DNA of 64,000 bases from Liolophura sinensis (taxonomy: Eukaryota > Mollusca > Polyplacophora > Chitonida > Chitonidae), in assembly GCF_032854445.1 (NCBI RefSeq), contig NC_088298.1:607474-671473 (forward strand). Direction: 5' to 3'. Positions 11,091-20,992 of the stretch are shown in pieces. Each line of letters begins with the position of its first letter. Position 1 is the stretch's first letter. A model generated the notes under the pieces. It saw nothing but the letters and a program-made list of their open reading frames with translations. It was not told where the DNA came from and ran no database searches. The position numbers and the translations under genes were made by a program.

Positions 11091-12530
11091 GGAGTAGCAC
11101 GTAAAAATCATCCCCAGTAATGATTTTGAGGAGGTCTGTGAAAACTGTAGTTTGCAGCAAATCCAGCTTGTCTCCCCTGATAGAGGGCTTGTTTGACTAC
11201 TATACGGCATTCAGGTGTGGCCAGGGAGAATCGGGTGTGGTCAATAGCCAGCACAGGTCGTGCTCTGCTTGCACATGTTATCCCGTCGTGCGATTCTGCG
11301 TAACAAAGCCAAAGTGGTGCGTATCTGTTCTTTGTTTTTGTATGGTGGTAGTTTTTGTGTACGTTTCATATCCTATTAATTTAGAGAAAATACTCAAAAC
11401 AATTGTTTTTGTCACGTGTCCACGTGGTACTTTGTTCAGTGTAATGTCTTTGTGTTGTGGTTTTACGGAGCAACGATATTAAAGGCTTCTGTAGCAGAAA
11501 CGTTGGCGTTTGTTCTTCTTTCCGACTTGGCGGTCAAACCCAACGAAACGGATCGGGCCGCTGTAACAGGCAGTGAATCCCCAGGAAGGTAGTAAAAACC
11601 GTACACATAAGCAATCTAGCCCTCTGACACTGCCAAGCTTAATTGTGAAGTGCTTTTTTATTCACAAGACCTTCTTTGCATAGTTGAAAGAAATATGCAA
11701 ACTGCTTTCGTTAAGGATAGCATCAAATTTGGTGACAACCTGTGAATGGCTAATTCTGTAGCACAGTCTGTGAGTCAGATGTTCTTTTTGCAGCACCCCA
11801 ACATAGCCACATGGTACATGTTGCTCAGAACTCCTTATCAGTGGGTTACTTACTTTTTGTGCATGTTCACATTTATTATAGAAAAGGGAAATAGTATTAA
11901 TTAGGAAGGGCATCCACAAAATTAAGTATAAAGAGATAGGACTACCACTAAACACTATTCCTCAATTACATGTACCTTCTTCAACACTTTTGTCTTTTTT
12001 TTTATACTAACTTCTGTGCTTTTGTGTGTACAGTAGCAAAACTGGTCCGATGAAACAAACCATGGGGGAGGAAGCTGTAGCACTACTGAAAAAAAGAGTT
12101 TCACTTTAACCTTCAAGAAAGAAGTTATTCTAGTTTTAAGTAAATTAGAAGTGTTCAAAGAAAGTATCCAAATCTGCTGGAAGTCAAAACTGAGGCCCAG
12201 ATCAAGTCCAAACTTAACCGCATGATGACATAGTACAACAAAATGTGAAAATGCAACTTGGGAAAGATTTTTGTGATGTGTGTTGTGCCAGAATGGTCTA
12301 TTGATAAATTGCCTGTTGTTCAAGTGTGACATCCTTGTAATTGATCTATATGCCTCTAGTTTTGAAAACATGTTAAATATACAATTATTTTTTTTACTGA
12401 GACATGTTCCAGTTCAGGATTCATGAGATCTACAGGTGTATGTACCATACATATTGGTCGACATTTCTACATATGCATGTTATACATGTTAGCAGTCTGT
12501 GACTTGAGGTCAGTGTTACGTGTTGAATTG
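11091..12530. other. Unassigned stretch after the BEL element
   Basis: Directly follows the BEL pol end, so it may hold a decayed 3' LTR, but I found no matching copy in the first 840 bases. Two minus-strand frames (11662-11955 and 11955-12371) are open by chance: no recognisable motif, AT-rich codons, no splice context. From about 12410 the sequence grades into words of the following tandem array. Confidence 0.35.
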
Positions 12531-12539
12531 CAGGGTTTG

Positions 12540-13370
12540 TGATGTTCACACCTGTATCTGTCACTGAGTGTGCTTGCTGATGTCAGTAGCTGCACAAGTT
12601 AGTGTAGGGTTTGTGAGATGAACAGCTGCAAATGAGACTGTAGCATTTGAGATTAACACTTGTATGCGATATGCTCTATGATTATGAGGTTAACACCTGT
12701 ATCTGTTAATGAGTGTGTTTGCTGAGGTCAGTAGCCACAAAAGTTAGTGTAGGGTTTGTGAGATGAACAGCTGCAAATGAGACTGTACAATCTGAGGTTA
12801 ACACTTGTGTGCGATATGCCCTATGTTTATGAGGTTAACACCTGCATCTGTTGCTGAGGTCAGTATCTGCAAAAGTTAGTGTAGGGTTTGTGAGATGAAC
12901 AGCTGCAAATGAGACTAGAATTTGAGGATAACACTTGTGTGCGATATGCTCTATGATTATGAGGTTAACACCTGTACCTTTTACTGAGTGTGTTTGCTGA
13001 GGTCAGTAGCTGCAAAAGTTGGTGTAGGGTTTGTGAGATGAACAGCTGCAAATGAGACTGTAGAATTTGAGGTTAACACTTGTGTGCGATATGCTCTATG
13101 ATTATGAGGTTAACACCTGTACCTTTTACTGAGTGTGTTTGCTGAGGTCAGTAGCTGCAAAAGTTGGTGTAGGGTTTGTGAGATGAACAGCTGCAAATGA
13201 GACTGTAGAATTTGAGGTTAACACTTGTGTGCGATATGCTCTATGATTATGAGATTAACACCTGTATCTCTTGCTGTGGTCAGTAGCTACAAAAGTTAGT
13301 GTAGGGTTTGTGAGATGAACAGCTGGAAATGAAGCTGTGTAGGATTTGAGGTTAACAGTTGTATGTATTG
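12540..13370. repeat. Tandem array, about 132-145-bp units, six copies
   Basis: Each unit contains, in order, GCTGAGGTCAGTAGCTGCA, AGTGTAGGGTTTGTGAGATG, AACAGCTGCAAATGAGACTG and ATGATTATGAGGTTAACACC. GCTGAGG or its variants fall at about 12574, 12721, 12853, 12996, 13141 and 13273, so the spacing alternates between 132 and about 145 because a 12-13-base segment (ACTGAGTGTGTTT) is present or absent. Units are more than 90% alike by eye. No coding content. Confidence 0.9.
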
Positions 13371-14159
13371 AATGGAATTGACTATTTTAGATGTTGTAGT
13401 GTCTGATTGTTCAGGTTGATTTACAGGTGAAGAATGTACTTGAAAGAATTTGGAAGTTTACATCCTTTTACATGTACATGGTTTAAGATTAGTCATGTAT
13501 AAGCACATCTGCATGCTGTGTTAGGTTTAGCAAACTTTGGGGGGTTTTTTCCAAGGAAAGAATGTTGTAACTTTGCCAACATTTAAGATTTAATTCTAAT
13601 CTAACATAAATGTCAGGTAAGTTTACTAGACCAGGTTTGCCTGTGTACATGTATGTGTCTATAGTCTATGGCAAAACTCCAACACAAAGACTATGATGTA
13701 TCACAGGTGGGTATTTTTCATCTCATGAAAACAGGGCTCTGTATTTTCGAACATATTAAAATAAAACTTAGTAATCTGTGGTACATGTGGTTTACTTTCT
13801 TCTTGTTAAGTGTTTGTTTTTCTCTTGCTAAAAAAAAGCAGAGTCAGTCCCGGATTTGGTCATTCCAAAGACTTTGAAAAGTGTACTTATTTCTGCTTCA
13901 CGTGACGCTAAGAACTGAGAGGTTAGAATAAGGAAACAGTGGGCCCAGTGCCAGTATGTAACTGGGTAGAGTGTCATATATGGTGTCTTCGGCGTGATAT
14001 TCCAGTGGCGGTATCACTTTGGTAACATGGGCTCACTCTGCCACAAGAAGACACAGTATATATACATTCTGAGGACTCCTCATTGTCATATGACTGAAAA
14101 AGTTAAGTACGACCTAAAACATTCAGCATACATACAGTTGTACAAGTCAAACTGAATGT
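13371..14159. other. Unique AT-rich spacer between arrays
   Basis: No gene seen. One open frame at 13668-13877 lacks any recognisable motif. The segment separates the 140-bp array from the SINE relic and the 38-bp array. Confidence 0.4.
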
Positions 14160-14365
14160 TGGGGGCCTATGTCACTCAGTTGGTTAACATCCTGGCACAG
14201 CTTAAAACACTGCAGCCTGTCACCAACACAGTCGTTGTGAGTTTAAATCCAGCTCCTGCTAGCTTCCTCTCAGCAATACATGGAAGGTCTGCCAACAACC
14301 TAGGGATGTTCAACAGTTTCCTCTGAGCTCTTCCCGGTTTCAAAATAAAATTTTTATTTTTTAAA
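14160..14365 (+). mobile_element. SINE relic, tRNA-headed, diverged
   Basis: Begins GGGGGCCTATGTCACTCAGT, a decayed form of a tRNA-like A box, and has a B-box-like GTGAGTTTAAATCCAGC at about 14236. The core (GGAAGGTCTGCCAACAACCT and TTCCCGGTTTC) matches the reverse strand of the better-preserved SINE at 46459-46701, and it ends in AAATAAATA. Several small gaps show it is old. Confidence 0.7.
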
Positions 14366-14389
14366 TAAATAGATGTATATGTTATTTTG

Positions 14390-15420
14390 TATGACTAGTG
14401 AGGTCTATATATGTACATGCTATACTGAATGACGTCTACAGATGTACATATTATACTGTATGACTTGTGAGATCTACAGATATACATGCTATGCCGCATG
14501 AATTGTGAGGTTAACAGATGTACATGTTACACTGTATGACCTGTGAGATCTACAGATGTACATTCTATACTGTGTGACTTGAGATCTACAGATGTACATG
14601 CTATGCTGTGTGACTTGAGATCTACACATGTACATGTTATACTGTATGACTTGTGACGTCTACAGATGTACATGGTTTACTGTGTGACTTGTGACGTCTA
14701 CAGATGTACGCTATACTGAATGACTTTTGAGGTTTACAGATGTACGTATTATACAGTATGACTTGAGATCTACAGATATACATGCTATGCTGCGTGAATT
14801 GTGAGGTCAACAGATGTACATGTTATACTGTATGACTTGTGAAGTCTACAGATGTACATGGTTTACTGTATGACTTGTGACGTCTACAGATGTATATGTT
14901 ATTTTGTATGACTTGTGACGTCCAGAGGTGCACATGTTATACTGTGTGACTTATAAGATCTACAGATGTGCGTTATACCGTGTGACGTCTACAGATGTAC
15001 ATGTTGAGGTCTTCAGATGCACGTTATACTGTGTGACTTGTGAGGTCGCCAGATGTACATGTTATTTTGTACAACTTGTGAGGTGTACATATGTACATGT
15101 TATACTGTATGAAGTGTGAGGTCTACAGATGTACCTGTTATACTGTATGAATTGTGAGGTCTACAGATGTACATGTTATACTGTATGAATTGAGGTCTGC
15201 AGATGTCCGGTATACTGTGTGACTTGTGAGATCTACAGATGTACATGTTATGTTGTATGACTTGTGACGTCTACAGATACACATGCTATACTGAATGACT
15301 TGTGAGGTCTACAGATATACATGTTATTTTGTATGAATTGTGAGGTCTACAGATGTACTGTATGACTTTAGACGTCCAGATGTGTACATGTTACACTGTA
15401 TGACTTGCAAGTAAAAGATT
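14390..15420. repeat. Tandem array, about 38-bp units, roughly 25 copies
   Basis: The unit is close to GACTTGTGAGGTCTACAGAT followed by GTACATGTTATACTGTAT. Adjacent copies of GATGTACAT fall at 14441, 14479, 14517 and so on, a 38-base step, with shorter variants of 30-36. Copies differ at several positions each, so the array is not freshly expanded. The frame 14928-15119 simply translates these units. Scattered copies of the word continue as far as about 15960. Confidence 0.9.
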
Positions 15421-15547
15421 ATGCAGTATAATATGTAAAGCTGAATCCTCACAAGTTAAACAGTATAACAAGTTCATGTTACACAAGTGTTGAGTTGCTT
15501 GACTTCAGAGGTTGCGGTTGTACATGTTATAATATGACTTGTGGGTG

Positions 15548-15800
15548 AGTGCTGGGGGTTTAACGTCATACTTGTCCACTTTTCAGTTATGTAATGTGCC
15601 TTCTTTCCAGCCCTCTTTTATCTAGTGCTGCTTCACTGAGCCCCCTTACCGAAGGCAAGTAAGCATTATTATATTATTATCAGTATTATACTGATACGCT
15701 TCAATCAGTCGTTGCACTATCCCCCCTCCATGCTGAAACAACAAGCGAGGAAGTTACAACTTTCTCTTTTAAGTCTTTGGTGTGACTCGACATGTATATG
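15548..15800. mobile_element. Interspersed bivalve-type repeat (SINE-like)
   Basis: Starts GGTGAGTGCTGGGGGTTTAA and ends TTTAAGTCTTTGGTGTGACTCGAC, with the internal words CCGAAGGCAAGTAAGC and CAGTCGTTGCACTATCC. I recognise this order of words from a common interspersed repeat of bivalve genomes, but give no family name. It lies just after the 38-bp array, and its far end is degraded. Confidence 0.5.
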
Positions 15801-16389
15801 ACTTTTGAGGTCTGGAATACATGTTGTGCTATATGACTTGTGATATTTACACTTATACATGTTACACTGTGTTACTTATGAAGTCTGCACTTGTAGATCT
15901 TGTTGTGCACGTCATAGTACACTGCTTGTAAGGTCCCCGGATGTAAATGTTGTATGGCATGCCAAGTACAGAGGTCTATAAACTGTTGAGGATGCCAGAA
16001 TAACTGACAAGTTAAAGTTACAAACGTTTGGAATATTCCTTATACAGTCCTTCATGTTTAACCCACATGTTTAAATTGTGCAGAAATGGCTTGCAACAGC
16101 TCCCTCTATGTATCGCATTTTGCATCGCATATTAATAATACCAATATATTCTGGGTACGTGCTCTTTACGTAAACAACTGTTTACTAATTTCTTATTGGT
16201 AACAATTCCTATCGGCTTCCTCTGAATAAAATGTTTACGTGTAACAGCTAATTCACCTACACAAAGCAATAATGAGAACAAATTTACGCTTGAATTTCTT
16301 ACATTATAATGATATGACTTGTGAGGTTCCAAATGGAAACTCTCAAGTTCAACACCGCACAAGTATTTCTTATAGCTACTGTTGACAAG
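15801..16389. other. No gene seen; scattered array words
   Basis: Contains isolated variants of the 38-bp unit up to about 15960, then unique AT-rich sequence. The minus frame 16132-16362 has no motif and no support. Confidence 0.4.
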
Positions 16390-16867
16390 ACCCTTTTTTA
16401 GCTATGAACGTACCTCACAAGGGACCGTACCCCATAAGAGCAGGAATGTGTGCATATATATATACATATATACCCCTCAAATCGCTTTAGCTCCCTGTGA
16501 GCCACCGGAGAGAAATGCCTTACACCCCGCCGAACACCTCCGACGGATGCCAGAGATCGGCGAAGGCTCCTTCGAGTGCGACCGACGTCACGGGTAGCAA
16601 TTGATCTGAAAGCGCTGTCTTTTACTGTCTCCACTTATCTTTGGAAGGAAAACGCGGAGCGCCTAATCCGCTGGCGTGTAGAACTTGCTTAAAAAAAAGG
16701 GCCGCCTGTCCAGAGGAGCGGACAGCAAATGGAGCGCTGCGTTTGATGCCGGCAGTCAAAAGCGGAGGTGACAGTCTTGCCCTGCCGGCACGGGTGTTGC
16801 CGGGCGTGCCACCGCGCCGTGTTTTGGTCGGGCAGATACGATGGTGCCGCGTCCCGGGAGCGAGGTC

Positions 16868-17281
16868 TGAGCCTACCGGCAAACCGTCTCCCGCCTCGAA
16901 GGGGGGTCCCTCTCCGACCTGCGGGCCGATTTCTCGTTGAACGAAACGAGCAGGAAAGTGAAATTTTTCGGGCCGCTTGACGTCGAGTTCGACCTGGACT
17001 GCTTCTACGCCTAAACAATGCACTACATGGACGCCCTCGCAGCCGCGGGGGTCTCTTTTGGAATCTCCCACCGGGAGGCGGCGTACGTCTGCAGCGCCAT
17101 GGCCACGAAGTGGCTAAGCCGGATGATCCGCCCGAACCCGCTCCCGCCGTGCACGGCCGTGGCGGAGAGTCTTTTCTTGCTCGCTCTGGACTGCCGACTG
17201 AACGCCGTGCTCCCACACAGTTTTCTGCCGGGGTGCTTCCTGTGGAAAGCTCAGTGGCGAGTGTGCAACGCCATATCATAA
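16868..17281 (+). pseudogene. Unassigned reading frame 1 of orphan locus
   Basis: One frame runs from about 16868 to 17281 with a single in-frame TAA at 17012-17014. Before the stop it is acidic and hydrophobic (FFGPLDVEFDLDCFY); after it, a Met-led part has Ala/Cys-rich helical content. Two other frames over this GC-rich stretch are also open, but they are rich in Arg/Pro/Gly as shadow frames are. I do not recognise the protein. Confidence 0.35.
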
Positions 17282-17282
17282 T

Positions 17283-17493
17283 TTGTCGGCACGTCGATTG
17301 CTATTTCTACTCTGCGTACGGTACTGCGTTGGCCAATGTTGCAGCGGGACCGAAAGCTTTTGCAAACAGGCTGATTGCAGATTTTCCGGAAATCATACTA
17401 TCTTCTCGAATCTGGATGGAGCTTTTCGACTCCATCCCCACCGTATTAGGTGGTCAGGTGAGAACGAGATGCGTTCAGGCGATCTGTGAATAG
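17283..17493 (+). pseudogene. Unassigned reading frame 2 of orphan locus
   Basis: The tail of the frame 17110-17493 becomes protein-like after about 17280 (IADFPEIILSSRIWMELFDS). It is probably the frameshifted continuation of frame 1. No family recognised. Confidence 0.3.
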
Positions 17494-17516
17494 GCGGCCG
17501 CATTTATTTTCCCGTT

Positions 17517-17801
17517 TTGTTATTTTTGCACTCTCGTGAGTTCGGAACGGTGGTGGTATATTATTACGAACCACACAAAGACAAAACCACTCGTTGGTTG
17601 AGAGAATCGTTGATGTTTGATGTGAGACTTTTTTATCGGATGGTCAACAGAATAGCGAGCGGACGGGTGTCTCCCAAAACAGGAGGAGCATTTAAGCGAG
17701 CTTTAGTTTACGCCCACCAAATAATTCGCTCGAAACAGGTTTATGTGGACGCCCCCACCCCCGTAGGAGACGACCTAATCTGGTCTTTGAGACGGGCATA
17801 A
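17517..17801 (+). pseudogene. Unassigned reading frame 3 of orphan locus
   Basis: 94 residues, well-balanced composition: VVVYYYEPHKDKTTRWLRES, then a basic helix (RLFYRMVNRIASGR) and a C-terminal part ending WSLRRA. It lies 23 bases before the next frame. No signal peptide or membrane segment. Function unknown. Confidence 0.35.
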
Positions 17802-17824
17802 GAAACAAATAGCGCCCCGTTACA

Positions 17825-18154
17825 ATGTTGGTTGACGGCTCGTTTACTTGCGCACATCCGCGAGGGGAAAAAATGGTGCTGCGAGGAAGGGATCAAAACT
17901 TGATTCTTTTTGCGCCGGTACAAAATGATTTTCCGTTTCACCATTATAGAGGCGCGATGGAACTTATTAGCAGCTGCGGAAAAAACACGATTTACTGCGA
18001 CAGAAGGCTCGGTCACCATTTTCTATTCGGTGAAGATGATTTGTTTGACGCAAACCTCTTCCCGTTGCTGCTGAGCACATCTTCGTTCTATCAAACGGAA
18101 CAGTTTCTCCGTAGAGTCGCGTGCCACCTGTTCGCCTTTTCCTCTCAAGCATGA
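17825..18154 (+). pseudogene. Unassigned reading frame 4 of orphan locus
   Basis: 109 residues beginning MLVDGSFTCAHPRGEK. The middle has Cys residues in ISSCGKNTIYCDRRLG, and the end is rich in Phe/Leu/Ser. The frame continues past the TGA at 18152-18154 with VVSSVDFDGFVECSSQHW, so the stop may be a late mutation. No homologue recognised. Confidence 0.35.
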
Positions 18155-18372
18155 CGCCGGCTCCAGGCTGTTGTTTCTTCCGTCGATTTCGACGGGTTTG
18201 TGGAGTGCAGCTCACAACACTGGGTGGCATCAAGCTGAAATACGGAAAGGTTGACGCGGTCGTACGTTTCAGATTCTGGAACCCTGACCCCCAATAGCCA
18301 AATGGGAAACGGGCGTTATGTGGTGCAAATTTTCTAAGGAACGCAGCGGCTATAGCAACACCAGAGTAATAA

Positions 18373-18582
18373 TTGCTTCCCATGACGAAGAGAAGACAAT
18401 TTTGTGTAAACCAACTCAAAATAGTAGAGGAAAACTCCTGTTTGTGGAAAGATGGTCATCTGGCGTTTAGCCCCGCTGTTGATTCGTCTCATTCTTTCTA
18501 CATTAAGTGTGCGCAAAATGATATAAATTCGTCGCAATTTTATAAGGGGCCCGTCCCCTGGGGTATGGGAGTGTATTTTTGA
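18373..18582 (+). pseudogene. Leader-like piece before paralogue 1 (ends GMGVYF)
   Basis: 69 residues ending WGMGVYF. The similar HMGVYY occurs at about 20535, upstream of paralogue 3, at a comparable distance from the conserved CDY motif, so it may be the N-terminal part of the repeated protein. Function unknown. Confidence 0.35.
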
Positions 18583-18645
18583 TCACAACGTCAGGTGTAC
18601 ATGATACAATTACACACGAAGAGGAAAATGACGTAATATCTGTGT

Positions 18646-19235
18646 AAGTCCGGCGCTAACGCCTGTGCCGCTTTAAAACGCGATAACGTGGTGGGGGTAA
18701 ACGTAACATCTATACGTCTAATAGATAAGATTACAAAAATTACGTGCGATTACAACAACGGTTTTAGAGATGTTGCGGAGGTACAATTTCAAGAGGGAAC
18801 CCCAACAAAAATAACTCCGACCCAATACTTGAACCCCAGAACTTCGCATTGCCTGTGACAGCGCACTGCTTTGTATTTTTAATAACACACCCACGTCTTT
18901 TGTTTCTGCTGATCTATGGTTGGGATACGAAACCGACCAAGAAAGTTACGGCGTGTTGTGTAAAAAGAGCGAATTGGGCCCATCCCCACCCTCTTCCTTA
19001 TCCGGTGAAATTTTTGCGGAAAAAACAACCAACGCCTTTGGAATTTGCAGGTGGATAGATCGGCCGGACCGGGTACAAATGCTTTTGAAGCCTCATTGAA
19101 ATTTTACAAACAGGTACGCTTTGTTTTGCGCCAAAAGTATCATCCCTTCCAATAAATCTGTTTTCAATTATGTTGATGGCATAGCTCTTTGGCCTGCCAA
19201 CGTCTCCTCTTTGTGCTCGGCCGGCTCTTAAGCTG
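18646..19235 (+). pseudogene. Tandem paralogue 1 of unknown protein
   Basis: Conserved blocks in order: VVGVNVTSIR, ITCDYNNGFRD (18745), EVQFQEG, ITPTQYLNP (18825), FNNTP, LWLGYE (18914), YGVLCKKSELG, NAFGICRW. The same order and spacing recur in copies 2 and 3. There is a frameshift at about 18850, after YLNP, and stops in the last third. About 190 residues if intact. N-glycosylation-like NVT and NNT sites and paired cysteines would suit a secreted or surface protein, but I see no signal peptide. No known family recognised. Confidence 0.5.
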
Positions 19236-20500
19236 TATTACGCTCAAACGCGACCGTGTAGTGGACGTAAACATATCGTTTGTGCGCGCAGATGATCGTG
19301 TCACAAAAATTATCTGCGTTTACAATAACAGTTTTAGACACGACGCAGAAGTATAGTTCCAGGACGGTGGTTTAAAAGACATAAAAACGGCTCGATACCT
19401 AGACTCCGACAGGCCAGAACTTCTTCACATACACGAAAACAACCAACTGGTCTGCATTTTAATAACACGCCCATCTCTTTTGCTTCCGCCAATCCATGGT
19501 TGGGGTACGAAGCTGACAGGGCGACTTACGGGGCACTGTGTAAAAAGAGCGAACTCGGTTCGAGCTTGCGTGCGTCTCCCTCTTAATTATATTGGAAAAA
19601 CACAACCAATGCGTTCGGAATTTGCGCGTGGTCGAGACGCCCACACGATCCAAAGATAATAATGCAGTTTACGTCCCATTCAAATTTTACAAACCAGTAC
19701 GCGCCTCTTTGCGCTAGAAGATTTATCACTTCGAGAAAATCAAAATTATGTCAACGGTATTGTGGTGCAGCCGCGGATTACAACGCGGACAGATTCGACA
19801 ACTTTTGTCTCGAAACCCACGGTATCGACGCAGCGAGCAACTGAGGAAAAAGGAAGACGTGAAAACACAACGCCGGGTGTAATACCGATGGATGCTACAG
19901 ATCGAGCAACTAGAAAACCTCGAAAAGGTAAGACCACAACTTCGCCGATTAAAACGTCGAGAGATCAGATAACTCCTGTCTCGACAATCACGGCATTGAC
20001 AGAGCCAGCAATAGAAGAAAAAGGAAGAGGCAAAAGAAACACCGCCACCCGTCACCTCGACGGAGGCCACAGACCGGGCAACTACAAAATCCCGAAAGGG
20101 TAAGTCCACCGTTTCGTCGAGAGCAACGTCTACAGACCCGACAACCGCGGTATCAACAGAACCAGTAAGAAAAGAAAAAACGTCACCTTTAACGTCGAAG
20201 GAGGCCGCAGATCGGACAATCTCGAAAGGGTAAGGCCCCCGCTTCGCCGATTACAACGTCGATTACATCTCGACAACCGCAGAATCGACAGAGCGGGAAA
20301 CGAGAGAAAAACGGAGACGTAAAAATAGGACTACTGTTCCGTGCATTTCACCATCCTCATACTCGACAACTGCAGTCTCGAGAAATGAAATGTCAACGCG
20401 CCTAAATGACAGAATCGCAATCTGGATAACACCAAAGACCACAACGTCAACAACAATAACGGTCGCGAAAGACCAAACAACCAAAAAATCCTAAGAGCGT
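19236..20500 (+). pseudogene. Tandem paralogue 2 with Thr-rich repeat stalk
   Basis: Repeats the blocks of copy 1: VVDVNISFVR, ICVYNNSFRH (19315), a stop where copy 1 has Gln, ARYLDSDRPELL, FNNTPISFASANPWLGYEAD (19494), YGALCKKSELG, NAFGICAW. Unlike copy 1 it continues from about 19760 into a Thr/Ser/Pro/Lys-rich region with four or five degenerate repeats (words like TTxVST, TEPAxEEKGR, ATDRATxKPRKGKTT) of roughly 90-170 bases. Such regions are common as O-glycosylated stalks of surface proteins; that role is inference. Several frameshifts in the stalk. Confidence 0.5.
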
Positions 20501-20515
20501 AAGGGCACCCACGTT

Positions 20516-20992
20516 ATGACTAAAAGGCCTTCTAAACACATGGGCGTTTATTACGTGGACTTGCCGTACACAGTATGTTATCGATTGTCCGGCAGAAGAA
20601 TCAAACGAATTTACGGTCGTCAACCTGCACATAGCATCTGGTTCGCTCCGTCTTGTTACGTACAACAAAAAATCCGAAAACAGCCATTTCTGCAGGCTCG
20701 AGGCTAAGAAATGTAAAGATTCAGCACGTGACAGTGTGGTGGAAGTGAATATTACGTCTACAATGTTACCCGACACAGTCACAAATTAATTGTGATTATG
20801 ATAGCCGCAGCCTAGACACCGTAAAGGTAAAATTCCAGCAAGGTCTCATAAATGAAGTAACTCCCATTCGATATTTAAACCCGGACAGACCAGAGCTTTG
20901 CCTTACTAAAATAGCGATCTGCTTGGTAGTTTTAATAAAAAACGGCTTCGGCATTTGCTTCTGCGGATGTATGGTTGGGATTTGAATATAAA
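20516..20992 (+). pseudogene. Tandem paralogue 3, truncated by a Penelope-like insertion
   Basis: Starts with MTKRPSKHMGVYYVDL at 20516; then VVEVNITST, NCDYDSRSLDT (20791), KVKFQQG, PIRYLNPDRPELC (20873), and after a frameshift ASADVWLGFEYK (20970). It stops at 20992 where the reverse-oriented Penelope element begins, so the C-terminal blocks (CKKSELG, NAFGIC) are missing. The CDY to WLG distance is about 179 bases, as in copy 2. I did not find the missing half beyond the element. Confidence 0.5.

Larger units (their letters stand above)
16390..20992 (+). other. GC-richer orphan locus, decayed; possible endogenous viral insertion
   Basis: A 4.6-kb block whose base composition (clearly GC-rich at 16480-17480, then CG-dinucleotide-rich) differs sharply from the AT-rich surroundings. 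It holds a head-to-tail run of plus-strand frames with coherent amino-acid content, little intergenic space, no introns visible, and many stops and frameshifts. The last part is three tandem copies of one protein. This layout, compact and intronless in one orientation, is what an integrated fragment of a large DNA virus looks like, but I recognise no viral hallmark protein. It ends at 20992 where a Penelope-like element has inserted. Confidence 0.4.

Noticed and set aside
1-11650. Paired BEL LTRs
   Set aside because: I compared 1-840 with 11090-11650 by eye and saw no shared long words, no TG...CA pair and no duplication; not reported as LTRs.
11662-12371. Two minus-strand frames of 97 and 138 residues
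   Set aside because: No domain, low-complexity AT-driven composition, no splice or promoter context.
14390-15420. CRISPR-like regular 38-bp repeats
   Set aside because: The units are directly abutting with no unique spacers and the sequence is animal; it is an ordinary tandem array.
16622-17279. Minus-strand Arg/Pro/Gly-rich frames
   Set aside because: They are open because the region is GC-rich; amino-acid content is typical of shadow frames and the plus strand reads better.
16390-20992. Naming a specific virus family for the orphan locus
   Set aside because: I see no polymerase, capsid, terminase or other hallmark, so any family name would be a guess.
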